From an uncultured Thermoguttaceae bacterium (GTDB lineage Bacteria; Planctomycetota; Planctomycetia; Pirellulales; Thermoguttaceae), in NCBI GenBank assembly GCA_937951625.1, contig CALFBP010000018.1, forward strand, positions 62,001-126,000: a stretch of 64,000 nt of DNA, in the 5' to 3' direction. The notes under the pieces are model-generated. The model was not told where the DNA came from. It searched no databases and saw only the letters and a program-made list of their open reading frames with translations. Each line of letters starts with the position of its first letter. Position 1 is the stretch's first letter. Below are positions 17,496 through 27,244 of the stretch, piece by piece. The position numbers and the translations under genes were made by a program.

Positions 17496-19901
17496 ATGAC
17501 TTGTGCCTTACTCCTTTGGGCTTTTTTAAGCGCCGCGAACGAACAGGTCATCGACCGTTTCGACTATCCGGATTCCGAGGCAGCCGCGAGGGCCTGGGTG
17601 GCCTCAGGCGGCACGCCGCGCGTCCGCGTCGTTGAAGACCAGGGGCGGCGCGTCCTGGAGATGGCGACGCCCTTCGCATCGAACCCCAAGTTAGAACGCA
17701 CGATCTTGGATCGGGCAGTCCAACTCGATCTCTCCGTGCCGGGCGAGTTTCGCCTGGAGATCGGATCCCCCATGGCCGACAAGGTGGGGCGGCTGAGTCT
17801 GTATTTCCGCAGCGGCGAAGGCTGGTATTCGGGCGGGGCGGAGCTGAAGAAAAAAGGCTGGCAGACGCTGCGGTTCTCCAAGGCATCGTTCCGGCCGGAG
17901 GGCAAGCCGACCGGCTGGCACAAAATCGACGGCATTCGCATCTCGATCTGGCGAGGCCCCGCGGCCGACGCCACAGTGAGGCTCGGCGGGCTTGCCGCCC
18001 TGTGGCACGACGTCGCCATCGTGGTTCCCTCGTCAGCAACGCTTCCTGATCGGCACGAGCTTCAGGCGGCGCTGGCGGCGGCGGACGCGGTGGGCGGTTT
18101 CCTCGAACAACTCGGCCTCGGTTCCGACGCCATTGAGGAGCCAGCCGCCGCCCAAGGCGCGCTGGCCCGTCGCCGCGTGGCGATCCTCGCTCACAATCCG
18201 GGTATCGGCCGGGAAACGATCGCGGCCTTGGAGGAGTTTGTCCAGCGAGGGGGCAAGCTCTTCGTTTGTTACAGTCTGTCGCCCGAGTTGGGCAAGCTGC
18301 TCGGGTTTGGGAAAGCCAAGTACGTCCGTCCCTCGCCGCCCGATCAGTTCGCCGAAATCCGCTTCGAGGCCGCCGACTTGCCCGGGTTGCCCAAGGCCGT
18401 GCGGCAGAACTCTTGGAACATCACAACGGCGGAGCCGGTCGGCCAGAATGCCCGGATTATCGCACGCTGGTTCGATCCTCAGGGCCAGCCGACGGGTCAT
18501 GCGGCGATGCTGCTGAGCGATCGCGGGGCGTTTTTTAGCCATATCCTGCTCAGCGACGATCCGGAGGGCAAGCGGCAGATGCTGGCCGCGGTGCTCGGGC
18601 GACTCTGGCCGCCACTTTGGGAGCAGATGGCCAGCGCCAAGCTTGACTCCTTGGGCCGGGTCGGGCATCTGGAGGGCCCGGCGGACCTGGCCCGCTACGT
18701 CAACAAGAGTTCCAACCCCGCCGCCACCAAGGCCCTGGAAGCGGGGACCGCTGCGTACCGCGCGGCCAAACAGCTAACCGAAGCGAAACAGTTTCCCGAG
18801 GCCATCGAAAAGGCCCAGGAGGCGAGGCGACTTCTGGTCGAGGCGTATCTTCGGGCCACGCCCTCGCGCGAGCAGGAAAGTCGGGCGTTTTGGGAACACT
18901 CCGGCCAAGGCGCGTATCCCGGCGACTGGGATCGCACCGCCAAAGAACTGGCCGCGGCAGGCTTCAACATGGTGATTCCCAACATGCTTTGGGGCGGATT
19001 GGCCCATTATGAAAGCGAAGTCTTGCCGCGGAGCAAGGTCGTCGCATCGCATGGGGATCAGATTGCACAGTGCGTGGCCGCCTGTAAGAAGCACGGCTTG
19101 GAGGCCCACATCTGGAAGGTCAACTGGAACCTATCGAACGCCCCTCGCGAGTTTGTCGAAAAGCTCCGCAAGGAGGGCCGCACGCAGGTCTCGGCCCACG
19201 GACAGCCCCACGATTGGCTTTGTCCCTCCCATCCCCAGAACTTCCAACTCGAACTCGACAGCATGTTGGAGGTCGCCCGCCGCTACGACGTGGCCGGCCT
19301 GCACTTCGACTACATCCGCTACCCGGACGGCGATCATTGCTATTGCGATGGCTGCCGCCAGCGATTCGAGGCCGACAGCGGAAAGAAGGTCGCCCGCTGG
19401 CCCGACGATTGCTACCGCGGCGAGCGACGAAACGAGTATCGCGATTGGCGATGCAAACAGATCACCCGGCTGGTCGAGGCGGTCCATCGCGAGGCGAAGA
19501 AGATCAAGCCGCAAATTAAGATTTCCGCGGCCGTGTTCGGGTCGTATCCGGCTTGTCGCGAGTCGGTCGGCCAGGATTGGCCGGAATGGATCAAGGCGGG
19601 CTACCTCGATTTCGTTTGCCCGATGGACTATACAGAAAGCGACTTGGGCTTTATCACGCTGGTCGCCAACCAGCTCGAGTTGGTCGGCGGGCGAATCCCG
19701 ATTTATCCCGGCATCGGGGCCACGGCCTCGCGATCCGCGCTGTCGGTCGACCGCGTGGTCGGACAAATCCACCACGCCCGAGCCCTCGGCGCCAGCGGTT
19801 TCACCATCTTCAACCTCAGCCGCGGCACGATCCAGGACATCGTGCCGGGCGTGGGGCTTGGCGTAGGCAGCCAGCCGGCCGTGCCGCCGCACCGAAAATA
19901 G
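17496..19901 (+). CDS. secreted GHL10-type (DUF187) glycoside hydrolase-like protein
   Basis: 801 aa with a short N-terminal signal (MTCALLLWAFLSAANEQ). A beta-rich carbohydrate-binding-like region follows (about 20-160), then a segment resembling a class I glutamine amidotransferase fold or trimerisation domain (about 170-400, with ALARRRVAILAHNPG). A helical linker leads to the catalytic-type barrel from about residue 465 to the end. The barrel has DWDRTAKELAAAGFNMVIPN, GLEAHIWKVNW, GLHFDYIRYPD and FVCPMDYTES, the hallmark blocks of the GHL10/YngK family. Acidic residues in HFDYIRYPD and PMDYTES are likely catalytic or substrate-binding. A CYCDGC motif could bind metal. It is followed after 156 bases by another secreted carbohydrate-active protein on the same strand, suggesting a two-gene polysaccharide-use unit. 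Confidence 0.85.
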   Translation: MTCALLLWAFLSAANEQVIDRFDYPDSEAAARAWVASGGTPRVRVVEDQGRRVLEMATPFASNPKLERTILDRAVQLDLSVPGEFRLEIGSPMADKVGRLSLYFRSGEGWYSGGAELKKKGWQTLRFSKASFRPEGKPTGWHKIDGIRISIWRGPAADATVRLGGLAALWHDVAIVVPSSATLPDRHELQAALAAADAVGGFLEQLGLGSDAIEEPAAAQGALARRRVAILAHNPGIGRETIAALEEFVQRGGKLFVCYSLSPELGKLLGFGKAKYVRPSPPDQFAEIRFEAADLPGLPKAVRQNSWNITTAEPVGQNARIIARWFDPQGQPTGHAAMLLSDRGAFFSHILLSDDPEGKRQMLAAVLGRLWPPLWEQMASAKLDSLGRVGHLEGPADLARYVNKSSNPAATKALEAGTAAYRAAKQLTEAKQFPEAIEKAQEARRLLVEAYLRATPSREQESRAFWEHSGQGAYPGDWDRTAKELAAAGFNMVIPNMLWGGLAHYESEVLPRSKVVASHGDQIAQCVAACKKHGLEAHIWKVNWNLSNAPREFVEKLRKEGRTQVSAHGQPHDWLCPSHPQNFQLELDSMLEVARRYDVAGLHFDYIRYPDGDHCYCDGCRQRFEADSGKKVARWPDDCYRGERRNEYRDWRCKQITRLVEAVHREAKKIKPQIKISAAVFGSYPACRESVGQDWPEWIKAGYLDFVCPMDYTESDLGFITLVANQLELVGGRIPIYPGIGATASRSALSVDRVVGQIHHARALGASGFTIFNLSRGTIQDIVPGVGLGVGSQPAVPPHRK

Positions 19902-20057
19902 GCCGACTGGGCAACGAGCCACGCTGCGAGTTTTTGGATGTGCCGCCCAGGCGAGTTGATCAAGCGGTTCAACGGGGATACGCTTTTGCTTCATCCAAGC
20001 GACATTCCAAGGCGAGGTAGTCAACGCGCGTTCCCGCAGGACTCAAGGGAGGAATCG

Positions 20058-23000
20058 ATGGTTTACCGGGGTTTTAAGTTGAGTTGCTGGTCTTTTCGGC
20101 ATCGAACGGCGATCGTGGCGATGGGAACCGCCCTGCTGAGCGCTGTGACCTTCGCCGCGGAAAACCTCATCCCCAACCCCGAGTTTCGTGAGGGGGTTAG
20201 AAGGCCGCTCGGCTGGCATCTCTCGGGCGGCGAGGGGCGTTGGATCGATGGCCAGGTCCTCGAAGTGACGGGCACGGGCAAAGGCTCCAATCAATGGCAG
20301 AGCGATCCCGTCTCGCTCGAACCAGGCGGTCTCTACCGCTTCGAGATGCGAGCCCGACAAACCAAGGGTAGCGGTGGGTGCATCATCTCCGGCCCAGCTT
20401 CCGTCAATCGCGATTATGGCGGCCTGCCAGGCGATTGGACCGTCTGCGGCCATGTCTTTCGCGTGCCCGACGGCTCGTCGCGCGAGGTCTTCCGCTTGGG
20501 CCAATGGGAGACCAAGGGAACCATCCAGTTCGATTCGGTGCGACTGGCGAAAGTCATCCCCATCTACAAGCCAGTCGGCACATTGACCTTGGGCGATGGC
20601 GAGAGCATCACGGCAGGCCGCTACCTGTTTGAAAGCCGTTTCGAGGCCGAGGGCAGCAATTCGAGCCGCACACTGGTTCATGCCACCGCCAGCTTCAACA
20701 GCAATCGATGGTGCTTTTACGGCCGGGGAGAAGTGACGTACCGCTTCGGCCTGCCAGGCCATCGGTTGCTGTCCGGCGAAGCCTCGGTCACGGTGGGCTA
20801 CCATACCCGCGGCGCCTGCCAGGTGGAAGTCAGCCGTGATGGCGCCACGTGGCGGGCCGTGACCTCGCAACCGGGCGTTGGCACGGCACAAGCCGCCTTG
20901 CCAGGGGAGTTGTTTCCGGCTGAGGCGATCTTCCTGCGGCTTCGAACCTCCGGCCAGGACGATAACTTCCAGGTCTATCAGCTCCGCTTCGAGGCGCAGC
21001 TCGACGGTCAACCGCCCGAGGGCGTTGGCAAGACTACCTTCGCCGAGGTCGACTGGAAGGGCCAGCCGGCTGAGCTGCAAAGCCTGACGCTCGACGACGA
21101 TTTCGCCTCGGGTCGGGCGGTGTTGCGGGCCGTTGCGAAAAATCCCGGGGCAAGCGGCGCCCCGTTCGTTCTCTCGGCCCGCGTCCGGCCACCGAACGCC
21201 TCGGCCGACCACGAGGCGCTCGTGGTCGAGAATCGGACAACCCTCAAGGGCGGCCAGACAGGACCGTTGGAACTGGAACTGCCCGCCCAGCGTCCCGGCA
21301 AGCATCTGGTTGAACTCACGGCACGCCTCGGCGAGCGGTCGCCGATCCAGGCCCAGTTCCGGCTCGACGTCCCTGCGTTCTACCGCTCGGACTACGGGGA
21401 GATGATCGCAGGCGAACCTGGTAAAACCGCGATCTGGTGGTGCGATGCCACGTGGAAGGTCCCGCGGCGCCGGGCCTTGCCGACGGCCACTGGTCGCGCC
21501 GCGACCTTGTTCGCAGCCAAAAACGACCACGAAGCCGTTCAGATCGTGGTGCGGCCTTCCGAACCACTCGAAGGGCTGACGGCCTCGGTCGGCCCACTGG
21601 TCGGACCCCAGGGAGCGACGATTCCCCCAAAGAATATCAAGGTTCTGCGGGTATATTACCATTACGTGGCCCATCCGAGCGATGCCACTGGGGTGCGTGA
21701 CTGGTGGCCCGATGCCTTGCCGCCGTTCGATAAGCCGATCACCGTGCCCGCCGGTCAGAACCAGCCGCTTTGGGTGTTGGTTCACGTGCCGCACGACGCG
21801 AAAGCTGGGGACTACGAAGGCTCGCTGAGGCTCGAGGCCAAGGGCCTTTCCGTCAAGGTCCCCATTCGGCTGCACGTTTGGGACTTCGCCCTGCCTGAGC
21901 GGAACCATTTGGAGACGGCCTTTGGATTCAACCCGGGAGAAGTCTTCCGCTATCATCAGGCGAAGACCGACGCCGATCGCCGCAAGCTGCTCGACCTGTA
22001 CTTTCAGAGCTTCGCCGAGCACCGCATCAGTCCCTTTGATCCCACGCCGTTGGACCATTTCCGCGTGAAATTCGTGGCCGACGCCAAACCTCCCCGAGCC
22101 GAGATCGACTTCAGCGCCTTCGATCGGGCAATGGCTGCCGCGATCGAGAAATACCGCTTCACCAATTTCCAACTTCGAATCGAAGGAATGGGCGGCGGCA
22201 CATTCCACGCCCGCTGGGAGCCCTCGATCGATCGCTTTGGCGAGCAAACGCCCGAGTATCAGGCCATGTTTTCCAGCCAAGTCCAGCAGATCGAATCCCA
22301 TCTCCGCGAGAAGGGGTGGCTCCAGATGGCCTACGTCTACTGGTTCGATGAGCCTGACCCCAAGGATTACGCCTTCGTGCGCAACGGCATGGAACGGCTG
22401 CACCGCTATGCGCCGGGTATCCAGCGGATGCTTACCGAGGAGCCGGTCGAGGCGTTGGCCGGGGCCGTGGACATTTGGTGCCCCTTAAGCGCCAACTACG
22501 ACCACGCGGCGGCGGAAAAACGGCGCGCTCAGGGCGAGCGTTTCTGGTGGTACGTGTGTACCGGGCCGCGGGCCCCGTATTGCACCCTGTTCATCGACCA
22601 TCCGGCCACGGAGCTGCGTGTCTGGCATTGGCAGACGTGGCAACGGAAGATCGTTGGCACGCTGATTTGGGCCACGAATTATTGGACCTCCGAGGCCGCT
22701 TATCCCGACGCCCCCCAGAACCCCTATGAAGACCCGATGAGCTACGTTAGCGGTTATGACACGCCGAAAGGCACGAGAAATTTCTGGGGCAACGGGGATG
22801 GACGCTTCCTCTACCCGCCCGAGGCCGCCGCCGTGCCGGGCAAATCCGGGCCCGGACCCGTGCTCGAAGGCCCTGTTTCCAGCATTCGCTGGGAAATGCT
22901 CCGCGAGGGCGTGGAGGACTACGAGTTCCTCTGGCTGCTCCGCGATTTGTTGGAGAAGAAGCGATCCCGACTTCGCCCCGAGGACGCGAAACGCTACGAA

Positions 23001-23120
23001 TCGCTCCTCGAGGTTCCCGAGGCGATCACCAAGGACATGACCACTTTTACAGTCGACCCGGCACCGATCTATAACCAGCGTGCCGCCATCGCCGAGGCCA
23101 TCGAGGCACTGTCGCGCTGA
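20058..23120 (+). CDS. secreted DUF4091/GH123-like glycoside hydrolase
   Basis: 1020 aa from the ATG at 20058, picked because a near-perfect Shine-Dalgarno (GGGAGGA, 20047-20053) lies four bases upstream; the frame is open to 19938. The N terminus is a signal peptide (TAIVAMGTALLSAVTFAAE). It is followed by a CBM-like beta-sandwich (NLIPNPEFREG, GWHLSGGEG), further beta domains, and from about residue 450 a catalytic region of the DUF4091/GH123 type. The key block is YVYWFDEPDPKDYAFV near residue 760, where the Asp-Glu pair matches the catalytic pair of GH123 N-acetylgalactosaminidases. EGVEDYEFLWLLRD near the end is the usual DUF4091 closing motif. Substrate is unknown; sulfated or amino-sugar glycans are plausible for this phylum. 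Probably cotranscribed with the upstream GHL10 gene. Confidence 0.85.
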   Translation: MVYRGFKLSCWSFRHRTAIVAMGTALLSAVTFAAENLIPNPEFREGVRRPLGWHLSGGEGRWIDGQVLEVTGTGKGSNQWQSDPVSLEPGGLYRFEMRARQTKGSGGCIISGPASVNRDYGGLPGDWTVCGHVFRVPDGSSREVFRLGQWETKGTIQFDSVRLAKVIPIYKPVGTLTLGDGESITAGRYLFESRFEAEGSNSSRTLVHATASFNSNRWCFYGRGEVTYRFGLPGHRLLSGEASVTVGYHTRGACQVEVSRDGATWRAVTSQPGVGTAQAALPGELFPAEAIFLRLRTSGQDDNFQVYQLRFEAQLDGQPPEGVGKTTFAEVDWKGQPAELQSLTLDDDFASGRAVLRAVAKNPGASGAPFVLSARVRPPNASADHEALVVENRTTLKGGQTGPLELELPAQRPGKHLVELTARLGERSPIQAQFRLDVPAFYRSDYGEMIAGEPGKTAIWWCDATWKVPRRRALPTATGRAATLFAAKNDHEAVQIVVRPSEPLEGLTASVGPLVGPQGATIPPKNIKVLRVYYHYVAHPSDATGVRDWWPDALPPFDKPITVPAGQNQPLWVLVHVPHDAKAGDYEGSLRLEAKGLSVKVPIRLHVWDFALPERNHLETAFGFNPGEVFRYHQAKTDADRRKLLDLYFQSFAEHRISPFDPTPLDHFRVKFVADAKPPRAEIDFSAFDRAMAAAIEKYRFTNFQLRIEGMGGGTFHARWEPSIDRFGEQTPEYQAMFSSQVQQIESHLREKGWLQMAYVYWFDEPDPKDYAFVRNGMERLHRYAPGIQRMLTEEPVEALAGAVDIWCPLSANYDHAAAEKRRAQGERFWWYVCTGPRAPYCTLFIDHPATELRVWHWQTWQRKIVGTLIWATNYWTSEAAYPDAPQNPYEDPMSYVSGYDTPKGTRNFWGNGDGRFLYPPEAAAVPGKSGPGPVLEGPVSSIRWEMLREGVEDYEFLWLLRDLLEKKRSRLRPEDAKRYESLLEVPEAITKDMTTFTVDPAPIYNQRAAIAEAIEALSR

Positions 23121-24122
23121 TGGTCGGATGGCGGGTAGGCCGTCGGCTTCAAAAAGACCAAGACGCCAAACAGTCGTAACGGTCGCACGGGATCAATGTC
23201 AACGCCCGCCAATGGTACCAAGGACGGCGTGCAGGCTGCCACAAAATACAAAAAACACTTTTGCAGGCCTGATCGTGCCACCGCCTGGATCCAATGGGCG
23301 AAAAAGCCATACTCCACATATTGGGGGTGTGGCTGCGACGGATACCTGGCGATAAACGGAATTTGAACCAAAAAGACCCAGCTTCGTTTGCGCATGCTCG
23401 GGGTGGTTGCCAAGCCAACGCCCCCAAACCATGGTCAAACCGGTTCCGCGACCGCGAGTTCGAAAGGGCATCGCTGTTAATCTTGAAAAACATGACTTCA
23501 TTCGGACCGCCAACCAGTATATGATCCCCCGGTTCATCCCACGAGAGGGGAGCGGCCGTTTGTCGCGGCCCCATTTATTCGCTAGATTTGAACATGTTGA
23601 AATCGCATACTTGGGATGTTGAACGTCGCGCCGACGGCGCGGTCCTGGTTCGCGTTCACTCGGCAAACAAGATGGGCGAGCGTTTGCCCGATGCCGTATT
23701 CACTTTCCGTCAGGGCGACCCCCAATATGAGTATTGGGAACGTCAATGGCAGCATAAAACGAGAGGCCAGGCGTCGGAAAGTTGGCTTTAGGTCGGTGTT
23801 TCCGTAACGCCGGATTGCCCAGTCGCGTTGTGTATTTGTCGAAGGTCCGCCCCACTTCAGGGCGTTGTTGATTTGGGCCTGAAATACGTCCAAGTTCGCG
23901 CCAAATGGTATTTTCGAATCAGAGTTCGTCTATAATGAGTGGGGAAAGCCGCGAGTTTTCGCGTACTCGACTGGGTGCTGTGGGCGGCGTGCCGAGCTCC
24001 GTTGTGGCTATGCCAATAAGTGGTAATTACAAACCGTCCATTAGGATGGGCGCCTGTTTTGCAGTTCTTCCTAGGATGCCTAGCTTTTCATGACTGTGTA
24101 TGTGGGGGCATTTCAATTGCCC
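23121..24122. other. 1 kb region without a recognisable gene
   Basis: Several frames of 60-155 codons exist here on both strands, but they overlap each other in several registers, lack ribosome-binding sites and give proteins rich in Arg, Pro and Trp, as expected of non-coding GC-rich DNA. A perfect TATAAT lies at 23931-23936 (plus strand) without a clear -35, followed by a small hairpin (CGCGA-GTTT-TCGCG near 23951). No tRNA, rRNA or classical small RNA was recognised. The GH123-like gene has no evident terminator at its end. Confidence 0.4.
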
Positions 24123-24150
24123 TTGCAGTCGAGGTGTAGCGGTTTATAAT
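24123..24150 (+). promoter_or_regulatory. sigma-70-type promoter for tRNA-Gly and the tig-clpP-clpP genes
   Basis: TTGCAG (24123-24128), a 16-base spacer and a perfect TATAAT (24145-24150). Transcription would begin near 24157, about 67 bases before the tRNA. No terminator is seen between the tRNA and tig, so the same promoter could serve the protein genes. Confidence 0.65.
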
Positions 24151-24223
24151 TCGGGGTCTTGAGGGCTTGCATTACCGGTCGTGCGTTCAATGCACGGCGG
24201 GGGTCATGCCCGATGAATTTGAA

Positions 24224-24296
<73 letters not shown>

Positions 24297-24331
24297 CTTG
24301 ATTTTGCTCTCTTGAAGGATGGCTGCCTGGC

Positions 24332-25864
24332 ATGGCCCGAAGCGACTTTCCAGAACACGATGGTTCCCTGACTGGTTCGGACGACGAGCGCGAGAACGAA
24401 CTCGAGAATGACGAGTTCGATGGCGAGTCAGGCGACGAGGAAAAGCGGCCCCTGAATCTGGAGGTGGACATTCAGTCGCGCAGCGCTTGTGAGCGCCACG
24501 TCGTGGTCAAAGTCTCACGTGAGGACATTGAGCGCTACTTCGACAGGGAGTTTTCGGAAATGGTGACCTCGGCTCAAGTGCCGGGGTTCCGTCCGGGCCA
24601 CGCTCCGCGGAAGTTGATCGAGCGGCGTTATCGTAAGGAGGTCGCGGAACGGGTTAAAACGAGTTTGCTGTTGGATAGCATCCAGCAGATCAGTGAGGAG
24701 CGCGAACTGGCGGCGATCAGCGAACCGAAGTTCGATCTCGAATCGGTCGAATTGCCCGAGGAGGGGCCGATGACCTACGAGTTCGATCTGGAGGTTCGGC
24801 CCGAGTTCGACGTGCCGACGTGGAAGGGCTTGACGATCGAGCGGCCCGTCCGCGAATTCACGGATCGGGATGTGGACGTCGCCCTGCGAAATTTGCTCAG
24901 TCGTTATGGGCAGTTGGCGCCGCATGACGGGCCGGCGGAGATGGGGGATTACATCAGCACGAAGCTGACGTTTACCTACGAGGGCCGCGTTATCTCATCA
25001 TCTCCCGAAGAACTGATCCGCATCCGGCCGGTGCTGAGTTTTCGCGACGGCAAAATCGAGAATTTCGGCGAGGCGATGCTGGGTGTCCGTGCGGGGCAGA
25101 CGCGCACGGCGCAGGCCGTGTTGAGCCAAGATGCCCCCAATGCGGCCCTTCGCGGAAAGACGGTAGTAGCCACGTTCGAGGTGGCTGAGGTAAAACGCCT
25201 CCAGTTGCCGGAGTTGACCCGCGATCTGCTCGATACGATCGGTGGTTTCGAGTCGGAGGCAGAACTCCGGGATGCGGTCCGCGACAATCTCAAACGACAG
25301 CTCGAATATCATCAGCGGCAGCGGGCCCGCGAACAAATCGCGGATGTCTTGACCGCCTCCGCCGATTGGGAACTCCCTCCCGACCTCTTGCGGCGTCAAG
25401 CGCAGCGGGAGCTTGATCGGGCGGTGATGGAATTGCGGCGAAGCGGTTTCAGCGAGGCCCATATTCGTGCTTACGAAAATGAATTGAGGCAGAACAGTCT
25501 GGCGGTGACGGCCAAGGCCCTCAAGCAGCACTTTATCCTCGAACGCATCGCCGAAGACGAGGGAATCGAAGAGACCGAGCAAGATTACGACGAGGAAATC
25601 CAATTGATTGCGGAACAAAGCGGCGAAAGTCCCCGGCGAATCCGCGCTCGGCTGGAAAAAGCGGGGCTGATGGACGTGCTCCGCAATCAAATCATTGAAC
25701 GCAAAGTCATCGATCGGATCCTCGCGCATGCCAAGTTCCGCGACATCCCCTGGGAACCGGAAAGCCTGGAGGCCGAGGCCGTCGAGTGGGCGGCGGGTGG
25801 CGGCGACAAGGGCTCAGAGCTACCCGAGGCGAAACCCGAGGCGCAAACGGATCAGCACCCATGA
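24332..25864 (+). CDS. tig: trigger factor, ribosome-associated chaperone
   Basis: 510 aa. Trigger factor binds ribosomal protein L23 at the exit tunnel and shields nascent chains. The N-terminal domain carries the ribosome-binding signature [13 protein letters not shown] near residue 87. The PPIase-like domain is near 190-280 ([14 protein letters not shown]), and the helical C-terminal arms run to about 470. Odd features are an extra acidic N-terminal tail of about 45 residues ([15 protein letters not shown]) before the usual start, and a charged C-terminal tail. The stop codon overlaps the clpP1 start as ATGA (25861-25864), implying coupled translation. Sits directly behind tRNA-Gly. The protein is longer than the E. 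coli one (432 aa) because of the two tails. Confidence 0.95.
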   Translation: MARSDFPEHDGSLTGSDDERENELENDEFDGESGDEEKRPLNLEVDIQSRSACERHVVVKVSREDIERYFDREFSEMVTSAQVPGFRPGHAPRKLIERRYRKEVAERVKTSLLLDSIQQISEERELAAISEPKFDLESVELPEEGPMTYEFDLEVRPEFDVPTWKGLTIERPVREFTDRDVDVALRNLLSRYGQLAPHDGPAEMGDYISTKLTFTYEGRVISSSPEELIRIRPVLSFRDGKIENFGEAMLGVRAGQTRTAQAVLSQDAPNAALRGKTVVATFEVAEVKRLQLPELTRDLLDTIGGFESEAELRDAVRDNLKRQLEYHQRQRAREQIADVLTASADWELPPDLLRRQAQRELDRAVMELRRSGFSEAHIRAYENELRQNSLAVTAKALKQHFILERIAEDEGIEETEQDYDEEIQLIAEQSGESPRRIRARLEKAGLMDVLRNQIIERKVIDRILAHAKFRDIPWEPESLEAEAVEWAAGGGDKGSELPEAKPEAQTDQHP

Positions 25865-26493
25865 CCAATTCTCCCAGGCCGCCGCTGGTGGATCCTTTGG
25901 CGGCCTATCGCGACTACGAACGGCTCCGCCAGCTCACGCTGGGCGACCTGTTGTTGGAAAACCGGATCATCTTCCTCCAGGGAGTGATCCACGACGCCAA
26001 CGCCAACGAAGTGGTGATGAAGCTCCTCTACCTCCAGAAGGAGAAGAAGGACAAAGACATCCATTTCTACATCAATTCGCCAGGGGGGAGCGTCAGTGCC
26101 ACCCTGGCCATCTACGACACGATGCAATTCGTCAGTTGCCCGGTGGCCACGTATTGCGTAGGACTGGCGGCCAGCGGCGCTGCGGTGCTCCTTTGCGGCG
26201 GCGCCAAGGGTAAGCGGTTCGCGCTGCCCAACGCGAAGGTCATGCTTCACCAGCCTTATGGCCAGGTGGGCGGTCAGGTTTCGGACATCGAAATTCAGGC
26301 CCAGGAAATCCTCAAAACACGCGAAGTCCTCAATCGGATCATTTCTGAGCATACTGGCCAGCCGTTGGAGCGAATCGCAAAGGACACCGATCGTGATTTC
26401 TACATGACCGCCGAAGAAGCTCGGCAGTACGGCGTGGTCGATGAAGTCCTCAGGAAGCAACAACTCAAAGAAGCTGAGGACGAGGAGGATTAG
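25861..26493 (+). CDS. clpP: ATP-dependent Clp protease proteolytic subunit 1
   Basis: 210 aa serine peptidase that forms the proteolytic barrel used by ClpX or ClpA/C unfoldases. The start at 25861 overlaps the tig stop. The catalytic triad is intact and spaced as in E. coli: Ser105 (GLAASGAA), His130 (KVMLHQP) and Asp179 (DTDRDFYM). The strand [11 protein letters not shown] that aligns substrate is conserved. The residue after the catalytic Ser is Gly where most ClpPs have Met, a difference from ClpP2 next door that may change pocket shape. The acidic tail (KEAEDEED) is unusual. The second clpP gene starts two bases after its stop. Confidence 0.95.
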   Translation: MTNSPRPPLVDPLAAYRDYERLRQLTLGDLLLENRIIFLQGVIHDANANEVVMKLLYLQKEKKDKDIHFYINSPGGSVSATLAIYDTMQFVSCPVATYCVGLAASGAAVLLCGGAKGKRFALPNAKVMLHQPYGQVGGQVSDIEIQAQEILKTREVLNRIISEHTGQPLERIAKDTDRDFYMTAEEARQYGVVDEVLRKQQLKEAEDEED

Positions 26494-26495
26494 CC

Positions 26496-27089
26496 ATGCC
26501 CCTGGTGCCGTACGTCATCGAGAAAAGCGGACGCGAAGAGCGGGCGATGGATATTTTCAGTCGCCTGCTCAAGGACCGCATCATCTTCCTCGGTTCGGCG
26601 ATTACCGACGACGTCGCGAATCTGGTCGTGGCCCAGCTTTTGTTCCTGCAAGCCGAGGATCCGAAAGCTCCCGTGCATCTGTACATCAACTCGCCTGGCG
26701 GCAGCGTGACCGCCGGCTTGGCGATTTACGACACGATGCAGTTCATCAGTTGCGACGTGGCCACTTATTGCGTGGGCCAGGCGGCCTCGATGGCGGCGGT
26801 GTTGCTTTCGGCAGGTACGCGCGGCAAACGCAACGGCCTGCCTAATTCCCGCATCCTCATCCATCAGCCCTTGGCCGGCATGGAAGGCTCCGCCGAAGAC
26901 ATCATGATCCATGCTAAAGAGTTCGCCAAGATCAAGGAACGCCTCAATCACATTCTCATCAAGCACACCGGCCATCCGCTGGAAAAGATCGAGAGGGACA
27001 CGGATCGGGATCGTTTCATGTCGGCCGAAGAGGCCCGTGACTACGGACTGATCGACCAGGTCATCGAACACATCGAAACTCCCAAGTGA
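26496..27089 (+). CDS. clpP: ATP-dependent Clp protease proteolytic subunit 2
   Basis: 197 aa, close to the usual ClpP length, with Ser98 (GQAASMAA), His123 (RILIHQP) and Asp172 (DTDRDRFM) in the normal spacing. GAGGAGG (26482-26488) inside the end of clpP1 serves as its ribosome-binding site seven bases before the ATG. Because both paralogues are made from one transcript, a mixed ClpP1P2 tetradecamer (as in mycobacteria or Listeria) is possible; homomers are the alternative. clpX, often found after tig-clpP in other bacteria, does not follow: the next gene is a lipoprotein after 155 bases. Confidence 0.95.
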   Translation: MPLVPYVIEKSGREERAMDIFSRLLKDRIIFLGSAITDDVANLVVAQLLFLQAEDPKAPVHLYINSPGGSVTAGLAIYDTMQFISCDVATYCVGQAASMAAVLLSAGTRGKRNGLPNSRILIHQPLAGMEGSAEDIMIHAKEFAKIKERLNHILIKHTGHPLEKIERDTDRDRFMSAEEARDYGLIDQVIEHIETPK

Positions 27090-27244
27090 CTTGTCAGGGT
27101 CGAGCTTGCCGCCCGCCGTTTGCCCTTCAGGGGAATAGAGGGGGACGGGAACGGGGTTGAATGCGAGGACTTGACAGCCGAGCGTGACGCGCGTCCCTGT
27201 GGGTACGGCGGACGCTTGGTCCCTTACGCCAGGGCAAGGACGCC

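Noticed and set aside
20043-22403. 786-codon open frame on the minus strand inside the GH123-like gene
   Set aside because: It is the antisense shadow of a GC-rich gene with strong third-position bias; the plus-strand protein has a signal peptide, a strong ribosome-binding site and family motifs, while the minus frame has none.
23199-23666. 155-codon minus-strand frame in the region before tRNA-Gly
   Set aside because: Overlaps other frames of similar length in different registers, has no ribosome-binding site, and is rich in Arg, Gly and Pro as random GC-rich DNA would be.
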